Made by a program: the position numbers and the translations under genes
DNA from: Algorimicrobium sediminis
Lineage (GTDB): Bacteria; Bacteroidota; Bacteroidia; Flavobacteriales; Flavobacteriaceae
Direction of reading: 5' to 3'
DNA: 64,000 nucleotides
NCBI RefSeq assembly: GCF_042684585.1
Contig: NZ_JBHULS010000004.1
Coordinates: 1 to 64,000 of the forward strand
In this document: positions 8,772 through 17,275 of the stretch, piece after piece
Numbering within the stretch: position 1 is the first letter of the stretch
How the letters are laid out: the number at the start of each line of letters is the position of its first letter
The notes under the pieces: generated by a model
Told to the model about the DNA's origin: nothing
The model's database searches: none
The model's input: only the letters and a program-made list of their open reading frames with translations

Positions 8772-9677
8772 ATGAAAATAATACTACAAATTATGGTGCT
8801 TTTCCTTTTTGGAAGCACGTTCGCACAACAAGGCATTAATTATAAAGCCATTGTAAAAGACGGCTCTGGTAACGTGGTTGCTAACGATTTAATACAGGTA
8901 CAGTTTACCATTTTGCAAGGTGCCACAAGTGTATATCAAGAAACCCACAGCCCAACCACCGATGCCAACGGCATTGTTATTATAAACATTGGCGAGGGCA
9001 CACCCATTTCAGGCACATTCAGCACCATTGATTGGAGTGCAGACGACCATTACCTAAACGTACAGATAAATACAGGAGGTGGTCTTACCGATATGGGTAC
9101 GACGCAGTTTATGGCAGTACCTTATGCCATACACGCACAAACTGCTGAAAGTGTAAGCGGTGTAACCACCTATTCTGTGGGTGACTTTGCCCATGGAGGC
9201 ATTGTATTTTGGGTTGACGAAACGGGACAACATGGTCTTGTTTGTGCCAAACAAGACCAAAGCACAGGAGTAAGATGGCATGCAGGGACCAACGGCAATA
9301 CTCAAGCCAGAGGAAACGGACCTTATGCTGGCAAAGCCAACACATCAATTATTATTGCTGCACAAGTTGCCATTGGCGATGATGGTAACACCTATGCAGC
9401 TCGTATTTGCAATGAATTACTAATTACAGAAAACGGTAAATACTATGGCGATTGGTATTTGCCCTCGAAATACGAACTAAACCTGATATATCAAAACATG
9501 GTAAGCATTGATACTACGGCAATAGCAAACGGAGGTAGCCTTTTAAGTTATGCCCTCTATTGGAGTTCTACCGAGAGCAGTAGTAGCGACGCATGGTATC
9601 AGGACTTCGGCGATGGCAGCCAGCTCAGCGCTGGTAAACTCAACACACTCCGGGTTCGCGCTATTCGGGCTTTTTAA
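8772..9677 (+). CDS. Exported DUF1566/C-type-lectin-like protein, candidate DGR target
   Basis: The 301-residue protein has a signal peptide (ending GSTFAQ). An N-terminal beta domain common in Bacteroidota surface proteins (about residues 20-120, ending FMAVPYAIHAQT) follows, then a DUF1566 domain from GDFAHGGIVFWVDE to the end. The last about 40 residues, YWSSTE to RVRAIRAF, have the layout of variable regions in DGR target proteins, where a C-type-lectin fold displays changed residues. The positions that vary in such proteins are here all NNC or NNT codons (see the 9558-9674 entry). No lipobox or T9SS domain is present. A conventional, unvaried DUF1566 protein is the alternative. Confidence 0.85.
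   Translation: MKIILQIMVLFLFGSTFAQQGINYKAIVKDGSGNVVANDLIQVQFTILQGATSVYQETHSPTTDANGIVIINIGEGTPISGTFSTIDWSADDHYLNVQINTGGGLTDMGTTQFMAVPYAIHAQTAESVSGVTTYSVGDFAHGGIVFWVDETGQHGLVCAKQDQSTGVRWHAGTNGNTQARGNGPYAGKANTSIIIAAQVAIGDDGNTYAARICNELLITENGKYYGDWYLPSKYELNLIYQNMVSIDTTAIANGGSLLSYALYWSSTESSSSDAWYQDFGDGSQLSAGKLNTLRVRAIRAF
9558..9674 (+). other. Candidate DGR variable region (VR)
   Basis: In codons 263-301 the residues expected to vary are S269 S270 S271 S272 D273, Y276, D278, G280, S283, L285 S286 A287 G288 and L290. Each is encoded by a codon ending in C or T (AGC, AGT, GAC, TAT, GGC, CTC, GCT, GGT). Each can be derived from AAC or AAT by changing adenines only. The fixed residues between them and the GC-rich 3' end (CTCCGGGTTCGCGCTATTCG) would be the initiation-of-homing segment. 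CTC, CGG and CGC codons are unlike the neighbouring AT-rich genes. No template repeat is seen in the window. Confidence 0.65.
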
Positions 9678-9692
9678 CTATTCAATAATTTA

Positions 9693-9705
9693 ACCGCGAA
9701 GCGGT
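9693..9705 (+). other. GC-rich hairpin just after the candidate VR
   Basis: ACCGC-GAA-GCGGT forms a 5-bp stem with a GAA loop, 16 bases after the stop codon of the DUF1566 gene. Hairpins or cruciforms shortly downstream of the VR are known to assist mutagenic homing in characterised DGRs; those have longer stems and four-base loops. A weak terminator is the alternative, as a TTTTT run follows after 5 bases. Confidence 0.45.
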
Positions 9706-9796
9706 CGAATTTTTGAAAAAAACTATAACAGAGCCAAGCTTGTTTGGGTTAAATGTAGCCGAAACATAGACTTTATAAAACAATAAAAATTAACAC

Positions 9797-10273
9797 ATGA
9801 AACACATACTAACATTCATCATCGGCTTTGGGTGCTTATGGGCTCAAGCTCAAACCATCGAAAAATTTTCTATTGATAGTGGTGGTAACAGTACTTCAAA
9901 CGGCAACATAATTGTACTTTATACTATAGGTGAAGTAAACGTACAAGAACGCAATGCAGGTAACATACTTTTATCTGAAGGCTTTATAAGTCCGGATTTT
10001 GGAGAAACTTTAAATATTGGTTATGAAGACTCTACTGGTAACCAATTGTTGTTGTACCCAAACCCTGCTAAAGATTATGTAACTATTACCAATTTGCCTC
10101 ATGGCGAAATACAAATGATAGTTTTTGATATAAATGGAAAAGCAATTGTGTCAAAAACAGCAAATACCGGAACCGCAAGGATAGATACATCCAATTTTCC
10201 CAATGGCGTTTACCTTTTGCGGTTTGACCACAATGGATATATAATTCATAAGAAATTGATTGTAAACAACTAG
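9797..10273 (+). CDS. Small T9SS-sorted protein
   Basis: The 158-residue protein has a signal peptide (ending WAQAQ), a short about 60-residue domain (SIDSGGNSTSNGNI, then YTIGEVNVQE and LLSEGFI), and a complete T9SS type A C-terminal domain from LLYPNPAKDYV to KKLIVNN. The C-terminal domain is about half of the protein, so the cargo is tiny. The short N-terminal domain is, from memory, widespread in Bacteroidota. It lies 119 bp after the DUF1566 candidate target and could be a surface partner for it, but this is only positional inference. Confidence 0.85.
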   Translation: MKHILTFIIGFGCLWAQAQTIEKFSIDSGGNSTSNGNIIVLYTIGEVNVQERNAGNILLSEGFISPDFGETLNIGYEDSTGNQLLLYPNPAKDYVTITNLPHGEIQMIVFDINGKAIVSKTANTGTARIDTSNFPNGVYLLRFDHNGYIIHKKLIVNN

Positions 10274-10487
10274 CAGTTGTTATGTTGAAAAATGATTTTA
10301 CGAGGTAACCTTAAATGGTAAAAATAATCTCGTTTCAACTGTCTCGAACAACAACTGGAAAGTTGACATGAACAAAAAAATTAAACAATTGATATGATTT
10401 ACACAGTGCCTTATTGTTGTTTCCTGTCTGTTTCTGAAAAATATATAATACAGAACTGTAATTACTCACCAAGTTAGAGGTCAAAAT

Positions 10488-10595
10488 TCAAGGTGGTTAT
10501 AGCAACGGGGCTCAACTCGTACCATTCCAATCCGAGAAGTTAAGTCCGTTAGCGCCGATGGTACTGCGTATTGTAGAAGAGTAGGTCACCGTCTT
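10488..10595 (+). rRNA. rrf: Orphan, diverged 5S rRNA (possibly pseudogene)
   Basis: The sequence from GGTGGTTATAGCAACGGGG to GAGTAGGTCACCGTC is clearly 5S rRNA, but no 23S or 16S precedes it. Over the 42 bases that can be compared with the copy at 1-43 there are about seven differences, clustered in the 3' third. The terminal helix can still pair using G-U pairs. A degenerate relative of the rRNA terminator follows (10594-10636). It could be a functional variant or a decaying fragment of a lost rRNA operon. Confidence 0.8.
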
Positions 10596-10649
10596 TTTTT
10601 ATAATTCCATTTACTTTTTGTATTTGGGATTTTTTAATCTCGTTCGTTA

Positions 10650-10895
10650 CTATTTTTTCTTTCCAAACATACTATCCATTATGGTATTTATACCTTTAAA
10701 AGCAAAATATATAGCTGCCGTACAAACAGCTATTCCTAGCGCTAAAATGGGTATATACAGTGGTTTTTCCTGATTTGAAAAAGCTATGTAAATTAACGTA
10801 GGTCCTATAAACATGGTTAGCACGGATAAGGCCATTTTTTTTATGCCTGTAATTAATAAATCTTTATCAGTGTGTTTGGTTTTTGCTTCTTTCAT
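10650..10895 (-). CDS. DUF6095-like small membrane protein
   Basis: The 81-residue protein has a charged N terminus, two hydrophobic segments (about residues 22-40 and 48-67) and a basic C-terminal tail (FGKKK). It resembles the DUF6095 family of flavobacterial membrane proteins, which I recall as a neighbour of murQ; that is family memory rather than proof. It overlaps the 3' end of murQ by 29 bp, a sign of translational coupling. Function unknown. Confidence 0.75.
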   Translation of the reverse strand: MKEAKTKHTDKDLLITGIKKMALSVLTMFIGPTLIYIAFSNQEKPLYIPILALGIAVCTAAIYFAFKGINTIMDSMFGKKK

Positions 10896-11712
10896 AATAG
10901 GTCTGTATTGCTTTATTAACGTTTTTATGTGTTTCTAATAAGCTAATAGCTTCTTGTTGGGATATGTTTAGTTGCTCTTGCAACATTTTTACACCTCTAT
11001 TTTTTAATTTTTCGTTACTTAACATCATATTAACCATCTTGTTGTCTTTTATATAGCCCAGCTGAATCATGCTAGTGGTGGTTAACATGTTTAAAACTAA
11101 TTTTTGAGCGGTGCCTGCCTTCATTCTGGAGCTTCCAGTTATAAATTCGGGTCCTACTATTACCTCTATTGGGTATTTTGAAATACGCGAAATAGGGCTA
11201 TTTTTATTACATGTAATACTGGCGGTTGTAATTTGCGATTCGTTACATTTTTTAAGAGCGCTAAAAACATAAGGTGTCGTTCCAGATGCGGCAATACCTA
11301 CTACCATATCTTTTGAAGTTATGTTGTGAGCCATTAAATCCTCCCAACCTGTGTTAGTGGAATCTTCGGCGTTTTCAACAGCATGTTTGAGAGCCTTATC
11401 GCCTCCTGCAATAATACCAATTACTAGGTTTGGAGATACGCCAAACGTAGGTGGGCATTCCGAGGCATCTAGTACCCCTAAACGGCCACTTGTTCCGGCG
11501 CCTATATAAAACAGTCTGCCGCCATTTTTTATTTTTTCAACAATTTTAATAACTAAACTTTCAATTTGAGGCAGTGCTTTTTCAATCGCTTTTGGTACGC
11601 TATTATCTTCCTTGTTTATATTTTTAAGAATATCGGCAACCGGCATATTTTCCAAATTGGAATAATGTGAGTCTTGTTCCGTTGTTTTGTGAAATGATTT
11701 ATTAGGTTTCAT
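10867..11712 (-). CDS. murQ: N-acetylmuramic acid 6-phosphate etherase
   Basis: This cytoplasmic enzyme cleaves the lactyl ether of MurNAc-6-phosphate to GlcNAc-6-phosphate and D-lactate in cell-wall recycling. The 281-residue length is typical. The SIS-type sugar-phosphate motif GAGTSGRLGVLDASECPPTFG is present (about residues 71-91, catalytic Glu at 85), as are the GxSRMKAGTAQK and AASGTTPYV motifs. It lies 20 bp downstream of the DUF4249 gene and overlaps the DUF6095 gene. No MurNAc kinase or transporter is visible nearby. Confidence 0.96.
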   Translation of the reverse strand: MKPNKSFHKTTEQDSHYSNLENMPVADILKNINKEDNSVPKAIEKALPQIESLVIKIVEKIKNGGRLFYIGAGTSGRLGVLDASECPPTFGVSPNLVIGIIAGGDKALKHAVENAEDSTNTGWEDLMAHNITSKDMVVGIAASGTTPYVFSALKKCNESQITTASITCNKNSPISRISKYPIEVIVGPEFITGSSRMKAGTAQKLVLNMLTTTSMIQLGYIKDNKMVNMMLSNEKLKNRGVKMLQEQLNISQQEAISLLETHKNVNKAIQTYYERSKNQTH

Positions 11713-11732
11713 TATTGCAGGTAATCAAGGTT

Positions 11733-12554
11733 TTATGGTTGCATTATAGTGTAGTTAATTTGAGCCACTTCAGACAGTCGAAAGTACCCTAAAGGATAAT
11801 TTTCTGGATTGGTATTGTTTATACAGTTTCCGCGCACGGTAGCTGGTTGTGTTTCAAATGGACCACCACCATTATTACCTGTTTGTTGCAACAAAATAAA
11901 CATGTATTCATAAAAGCGTTCCGATACACCATGGTTACGTATTGTAACAGATTCACCTGGTGTGAGGTCTTCCTCTACATAATAGCCAAATATTTGGTTG
12001 CCATTAACAAATTCGTCCTCTAAAACAGACAGTGTTTTGGTAACGGGAATGCTTGGTATAAATTCGAAAAAGTAATAATTTGTTGTTGCTCCTGGGTCTG
12101 TAAAATAGGCCTTAATTTCCGTTTCTTCGCCTGAAAACCCACCTTCCAATTTTTGCTCAATATAATCGAAATCTGGCACCGATGTCAATATTTCTGTTGC
12201 CGTATAGGTTTCATTATTATAAATTACTGTTAGCGTATACACCTCGTTTATAACGGGTATAAAGTTGGTGTTTAAGTATGTGCCGCTAGCACCGTCCTCA
12301 ATAAAAGAGAATATAGTACTATTCTGGTTGGTTATAAAAACTTCAGCATCGTTTGCAGGTGGGATGGTGGTATCAAAATAAGGAGCTGTTAGTGATAATT
12401 TAATTTGTTGTTCATTACCACTAGTACCTTTTATCCAATTTATAGACGCATCTATAACTAATTTTGGTTCGGATGTGGGAACATTTACATCTATAACATC
12501 TTCACAACTAATAAGTAAAAGTCCTGTAATTATTAAAAGAATTCGATTTTTCAT
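11733..12554 (-). CDS. DUF4249-family lipoprotein
   Basis: The 273-residue protein has a lipoprotein signal (LLISC, Cys 17) followed directly by EDVIDVNVP, a start typical of DUF4249 proteins. The remainder is beta-rich. DUF4249 lipoproteins are regularly paired with TonB-dependent receptors, and here the gene begins 4 bp after the receptor stop. By analogy with SusD-type partners it probably sits on the outer membrane with the receptor and helps bind substrate. The substrate is unknown; murQ just downstream hints at cell-wall material. Confidence 0.87.
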   Translation of the reverse strand: MKNRILLIITGLLLISCEDVIDVNVPTSEPKLVIDASINWIKGTSGNEQQIKLSLTAPYFDTTIPPANDAEVFITNQNSTIFSFIEDGASGTYLNTNFIPVINEVYTLTVIYNNETYTATEILTSVPDFDYIEQKLEGGFSGEETEIKAYFTDPGATTNYYFFEFIPSIPVTKTLSVLEDEFVNGNQIFGYYVEEDLTPGESVTIRNHGVSERFYEYMFILLQQTGNNGGGPFETQPATVRGNCINNTNPENYPLGYFRLSEVAQINYTIMQP

Positions 12555-12558
12555 GAAT

Positions 12559-14934
12559 TTAAAATTTAAAATTATAGGTTATAGATGGTACAATACCAAA
12601 AATAGATAATCTCGTAGCTTCATTTACCCCTGTATCTCTGTTTTCTGAAAATGTAATACTTGCCGCATTGGAGCGGTTATAAACATTGTAAATACCAAAT
12701 ACCCACTCGCTTTGCCAGCCTTCTTTTTTATCGGGTTTAGGCGTATAGGTTGCTGAAATATCTAATCGGTTGTAGGCCGGAAGTCGGAATTCATTTCGTA
12801 AACCGTAGTTTGGTATTTTAATGCCATTGTATTCGTATTGTGCATTTGGATAGGTTACTGGTTGGCCTGTTTGAAACAAAAAGTTCGCATTAAAACGCCA
12901 TTTTTTGTTGTATTTATAGCTGGACGTAATAGATATATCGTGTGTTTTGTTGTAAGCCGTTTTGTACCATTCGCCGTTATTTATACCGGGGTCTGCAGAA
13001 GTAATTCCGGGTGTACGTTGTTCGGAATTGGATAATGTATATGAAAGCCATCCGGTAAGTTTACCTGTATTTTTTCGAAACAAAACCTCTAATCCGTACG
13101 CTTTGGCTTCACCATTCAAAATTACTTGCTCTATAGCATCGTTGGCAATTAAGTTGGCACCATCCACATAATCTATTCTATTTTTTACAGTTTTATAAAA
13201 TGTTTCTACTTCAAGGGAGTAAGTATCGTTATTAAAGTTCTTAAAATATCCAAGCGCTACCTGATCTAGTAACTGCGGTTTTGTATAGCGGCCGCTGGGT
13301 GTCCAAATATCCAAAGGAGTGGGGGAACTGGTATTGGATAGTAAGTGCAAATATTGGGTAAGTCTGTTATAACTAGCTTTAACAGAGGACTGACTATTAA
13401 TTTGGTAGGCAAGGGCTAATCGAGGCTCTAAATTTCCAAAACTTTTCATAACCTTTCCGCGTTTAAAGTTTTCTACGCCAATGGGCTTTGCTTTTTCATA
13501 AATTTGTAACTCGGAATTAAATACAACAGGCCTATTATTAGCGTATATATTTAGTTCGTCCTGACCTAATCGTAAAAAAGTACTATATCGCAAGCCATAG
13601 GATAGCTGTACTTTATTGGACAACTTTTGTTCCACATCTATATAAAAAGCATTTTCAAAAGCATATTTGTCAATTAATTTATCGGGGTTAATTCCAGAAT
13701 CATCGGACGATGGTTTTATTTCGCCTGGATTAAATTTATGATAAATACTATTTAGGCCGTATTGCAAGGTAAAATTGTTGTTAAGGTAATGTTTAAAATC
13801 GTATTTAATATTAAAGTTTTGAATACCTGAATCCCAATTAAAACCTATGAAATTGAGGTTTAGTCCATAATAATAATCGGAGTAAATAAGCGATAAATTT
13901 GAAAACAGTTTGTTGCTAAACAAATGATTCCATCTAAAATTTAAAATAGTATTGCCATAGGTGTTTTTGAAACTATCGTTAAAACTTAACACATCGCGTC
14001 CAAAATAGCCCGATAAATAAATGTTGTTATTTTGGTTTAACTTATAACTTATTTTTGTGTTTAGGTCGTAAAAATAGGCACTGTTATCCAAATCGAATAG
14101 CGGTAAAAATAAATGCGCATAAGTTGCTCTTCCTCCCAATAAAAAGGAACCATTTCCTTTGTTTATTGGGCCTTCAGCCAATAATCTGCTAGAAATTAAA
14201 CCAATACCACCATTCATTTTAAACGCATTTTTATTACCTTCTTTTTGGTAAATGTCTAAAACCGAAGAAACTCTGCCACCATATCGTGCAGGAATACCAC
14301 CTTTGTAAAGCTTTAAATCTTTAATAGCATCCGGATTGAATACGGAGAAAAATCCAAATAAATGCGATGAATTATAGATAGTTGCCTCGTCCAACAGTAT
14401 TAAATTTTGGTCGGCTGCGCCACCACGAACATTAAAGCCAGAAGCGCCCTCGCCAGCGGTAGTTACACCGGGTAATAAGCTAATAGACTTAATAACGTCT
14501 GCTTCACCAAAAACCACAGGAATTTCTTTAATGGTGTTTGCCGATAGGGCATTGAGGCTCATTTGTGGTTTTCGAATATTAAGTTTTTCAACGTTTTCTG
14601 TAATAACGACTTCATTTAAACTTTGAACAGATTCTGATAACAGAAAGTTTTTTGTGGTATCTGTTGTTAAGTTAATGGTATCGGATATTTGTGTATAGCC
14701 CAAATAGCTAATTACAATGGCATACGTTCCTTTTGGCAGGGTAATGGAATAAAAGCCATATTCATTGGTTGTTGCACCAGATTTTAATTCGGGGAATAGG
14801 ATATTGACCCCAATTAAGGTTTCACTGCTTTCGGAATCGGAAATAATACCTTTTAAGGTAACTTTGTCTTGAGATAAACTAGTTTGTATACCACCAACAA
14901 GAAGTAGTACCAATCCGATTATACGGAATTTCAT
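12559..14934 (-). CDS. TonB-dependent outer-membrane receptor
   Basis: The 791-residue protein has a signal peptide, a carboxypeptidase-regulatory-like domain (about residues 25-110, VTLKGIISDSESSETLIGVNI-type start), a plug domain (about 120-230, with GFNVRGGAADQNLILLDEA and ARYGGRVSSVLD) and a beta-barrel ending in an aromatic residue (ITYNFKF). It imports a ligand using TonB energy. It is first in a four-gene operon with DUF4249, murQ and DUF6095. It lies 70 bp after icd, separated by a terminator. Confidence 0.93.
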   Translation of the reverse strand: MKFRIIGLVLLLVGGIQTSLSQDKVTLKGIISDSESSETLIGVNILFPELKSGATTNEYGFYSITLPKGTYAIVISYLGYTQISDTINLTTDTTKNFLLSESVQSLNEVVITENVEKLNIRKPQMSLNALSANTIKEIPVVFGEADVIKSISLLPGVTTAGEGASGFNVRGGAADQNLILLDEATIYNSSHLFGFFSVFNPDAIKDLKLYKGGIPARYGGRVSSVLDIYQKEGNKNAFKMNGGIGLISSRLLAEGPINKGNGSFLLGGRATYAHLFLPLFDLDNSAYFYDLNTKISYKLNQNNNIYLSGYFGRDVLSFNDSFKNTYGNTILNFRWNHLFSNKLFSNLSLIYSDYYYGLNLNFIGFNWDSGIQNFNIKYDFKHYLNNNFTLQYGLNSIYHKFNPGEIKPSSDDSGINPDKLIDKYAFENAFYIDVEQKLSNKVQLSYGLRYSTFLRLGQDELNIYANNRPVVFNSELQIYEKAKPIGVENFKRGKVMKSFGNLEPRLALAYQINSQSSVKASYNRLTQYLHLLSNTSSPTPLDIWTPSGRYTKPQLLDQVALGYFKNFNNDTYSLEVETFYKTVKNRIDYVDGANLIANDAIEQVILNGEAKAYGLEVLFRKNTGKLTGWLSYTLSNSEQRTPGITSADPGINNGEWYKTAYNKTHDISITSSYKYNKKWRFNANFLFQTGQPVTYPNAQYEYNGIKIPNYGLRNEFRLPAYNRLDISATYTPKPDKKEGWQSEWVFGIYNVYNRSNAASITFSENRDTGVNEATRLSIFGIVPSITYNFKF

Positions 14935-14957
14935 AAGCCAATTTTTATTAAAAATAT

Positions 14958-14985
14958 AAAAAAAGCTCCTAGTAAAGGAGCTTTT
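14958..14985 (-). terminator. Terminator after icd
   Basis: AAAAGCTCCT and AGGAGCTTTT form a near-perfect stem. On the minus strand the T-run follows (TTTTTTTATA). It separates icd from the TonB receptor operon. Confidence 0.85.
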
Positions 14986-15004
14986 AACATAATCTTATTT
15001 TAAG

Positions 15005-17230
15005 TTATAAGGTGTTTAATATCTTATTTAAGGTATTGCTTGGGCGCATAACATGCGCTGTTAATTTACTGTCTGGCGCATAGTAGCCACCAATGTCTGC
15101 TGGTTTTCCTTGAACCTCGGTTAATTCCTTCATAATGGTTTCTTCTTCGGCAGTAAATAACAGTGCTATTTTTTCGAAAGTTGCTTTCAAATCGCTGTTT
15201 TTAGATTGTTTAGCCAAAGCTTCAGCCCAGTATTTTGCTAGGTAAAAGTGACTGCCTCTGTTGTCTATTTCGCCAACTTTTCGGGATGGTGATTGGTTGT
15301 TGTCTAGAAGTTTTTCTGTAGCCTCATCCAATGCTTCTGCTAAAATAGCCGCTTTTTCATTTTGGGTTACCGTTGCTAAATGCTCTAGGGAAACCGCCAG
15401 AGCTAAAAATTCGCCAAGTGAGTCCCAACGTAGGTGGTTTTCTTGCACTAGCTGTTCTACGTGTTTTGGAGCCGAACCTCCTGCACCGGTTTCGAATAAG
15501 CCACCACCGTTCATTAAAGGAACAATAGAAAGCATTTTAGCGCTGGTTCCTAACTCTAAAATAGGAAACAAATCGGTTAAATAATCGCGTAATACATTTC
15601 CAGAAACGGAGATGGTATCTTTACCAGCCTTAACGCGTTCTAGTGTGAATTTAGTGGCTTCAATTGGCGATAAAATACGAATATCTAAATCTGTAGTGTC
15701 GTGATCTTTTAAATATACGGTTACTTTTTTAATTAATTCTTGGTCGTGTGCACGGTTTTTGTCCAACCAAAATACAGCTGGCGTTTGTGATGCTCTAGCA
15801 CGGTTAACGGCTAGTTTTACCCAATCTTGAATTGGCGCATCTTTTACTTGGCACATTCTCCATATGTCGCCCGTCTCTACAGCGTGTTCTATTAATACAT
15901 GGCCATTGGCATCTGCTACGGTTACAGTACCGTTTTTACTTATTTCGAAAGTTTTATCATGCGAGCCATATTCTTCTGCTTTTTGTGCCATTAGGCCAAC
16001 ATTTGGAACAGTACCCATGGTAACCGGATCAAATGCGCCATGCTCCTTACAAAAATCTATGGTTGCTGCGTAAATACCAGCATAGCTGCTATCTGGTATT
16101 ACGGCTTTTGTATCTTGTAGTTCGCCATTTTTATTCCACATTTTTCCAGATGTCCGAATCATTGCTGGCATAGAAGCATCAATAATTACATCGCTTGGCA
16201 CATGCAAGTTGGTAATACCTTTATCGCTGTTTACCATGGCTAAATCTGGGCGATTTTCCATAACTGTTTTAATATCCGCTTCAATTGCTTCACGTTTATC
16301 GGCTGGTAACTCGGAAAGATTGCTTAAAAGATTTCCGAAACCATTATTAACATCAACGCCTATTTTTTCAAAATCGCTTTTATAGGTTTCAAAAAGATCT
16401 TTAAAGAATACGCGTACAGCATGACCAAAAATGATAGGGTCGCTAACTTTCATCATGGTGGCTTTCATGTGCAATGAAAAAAGAACATCCTGTTTTTTAG
16501 CATCGGAAATTTCTGACTCCAAAAAGTTTATAAGCGCTTTTTTACTCATAACACTGGCATCTATAATTTCGCCTGGAAGAAGCGGAAAGGCATTTTTAAG
16601 AAGGGTTTTGTTGCCTTCCGTGTCTGTGTGGGTAATAGTTATGCTTGTAGCATTAGTTACCGTAACAGACTTTTCGGTGTGGGCAAAATCGCCTTCAGAC
16701 ATAGTAGCTACATGGGTTTTAGAATTTTCATGCCATACACCCATACTATGAGGATTCTTTTTGGCAAAATTTTTAACGGCTTTTGGAGCACGACGATCCG
16801 AATTTCCTTCGCGAAGTACCGGGTTTACGGCACTTCCTTTTATTTTATCGTATCTGTTTTTAATATCTTTTTCGGTATCTGTTTTAGCCGCTTCCGGATA
16901 GTCTGGAAGGGCAAAACCTTTAGCTTGTAATTCTTTTATAGCTGCGGTTAATTGCGGGATAGATGCACTAATATTTGGAAGTTTTATAATATTGGCTTCT
17001 GGTGTTTTTACCATATTGCCTAAGATGGCCAAAGCATCTTCTACGTGTTGGTCCGGCGTTAAGTATTCTGGGAAAGCTGCTAAAATTCTAGCCGCTAATG
17101 AAATATCTTTAATTTCTAAAGTAATACCAGATGGTTTTGTAAAGGCTTTAACTATAGGTAAAAAAGACGCGGTTGCCAGCGCTGGTGCTTCATCTGTTTT
17201 TGTATAAATTATGGTAGAAGAGTTTGTCAT
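15005..17230 (-). CDS. icd: Isocitrate dehydrogenase (NADP+), monomeric type
   Basis: The 741-residue length and sequence throughout fit the monomeric class of NADP-dependent isocitrate dehydrogenase (start SSTIIYTKTDEAPALAT, internal NPVLREGNSDRRAP, KNPHSMGVW, GGSAPKHVEQ near residue 590, IGGYYAPD near the C terminus). It converts isocitrate to 2-oxoglutarate in the TCA cycle, feeding glutamate and glutamine synthesis. It has its own -7 box (17276-17283). About 180 bp upstream is a tiny peptide unit with a terminator, which may influence its expression. Confidence 0.97.
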   Translation of the reverse strand: MTNSSTIIYTKTDEAPALATASFLPIVKAFTKPSGITLEIKDISLAARILAAFPEYLTPDQHVEDALAILGNMVKTPEANIIKLPNISASIPQLTAAIKELQAKGFALPDYPEAAKTDTEKDIKNRYDKIKGSAVNPVLREGNSDRRAPKAVKNFAKKNPHSMGVWHENSKTHVATMSEGDFAHTEKSVTVTNATSITITHTDTEGNKTLLKNAFPLLPGEIIDASVMSKKALINFLESEISDAKKQDVLFSLHMKATMMKVSDPIIFGHAVRVFFKDLFETYKSDFEKIGVDVNNGFGNLLSNLSELPADKREAIEADIKTVMENRPDLAMVNSDKGITNLHVPSDVIIDASMPAMIRTSGKMWNKNGELQDTKAVIPDSSYAGIYAATIDFCKEHGAFDPVTMGTVPNVGLMAQKAEEYGSHDKTFEISKNGTVTVADANGHVLIEHAVETGDIWRMCQVKDAPIQDWVKLAVNRARASQTPAVFWLDKNRAHDQELIKKVTVYLKDHDTTDLDIRILSPIEATKFTLERVKAGKDTISVSGNVLRDYLTDLFPILELGTSAKMLSIVPLMNGGGLFETGAGGSAPKHVEQLVQENHLRWDSLGEFLALAVSLEHLATVTQNEKAAILAEALDEATEKLLDNNQSPSRKVGEIDNRGSHFYLAKYWAEALAKQSKNSDLKATFEKIALLFTAEEETIMKELTEVQGKPADIGGYYAPDSKLTAHVMRPSNTLNKILNTL

Positions 17231-17275
17231 TGCTTTGATTATAATTTTGTTATGTGCATATATTTAAAAGTTCTG

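Larger units (their letters stand above)
44..10487. other. Accessory block bracketed by two 5S rRNA copies
   Basis: Between the 5S 3' end at 1-43 and the diverged 5S copy at about 10488-10595 lie a LytTR two-component system and eight exported-protein genes, with no core gene among them. Core genes (murQ onward) begin right after the second 5S. No integrase, transposase or tRNA gene is present, so mobility is not shown. The boundaries suggest insertion at, or duplication of, an rRNA operon end. This is inference from layout only. Confidence 0.45.

Noticed and set aside
10274..10487. Searched for a tRNA or integrase remnant at the right edge of the 5S-bracketed block
   Set aside because: No cloverleaf, no attachment repeat and no coding remnant seen; only an imperfect ACGAG/CTCGT hairpin near 10300-10340.
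15261..15584. 107-codon plus-strand reading frame opposite icd, and similar antisense frames opposite gap, degP, dnaA, coaBC and the sugar dehydrogenase
   Set aside because: They lie wholly inside well-supported genes on the other strand, have no family motifs and follow the codon shadow of those genes.
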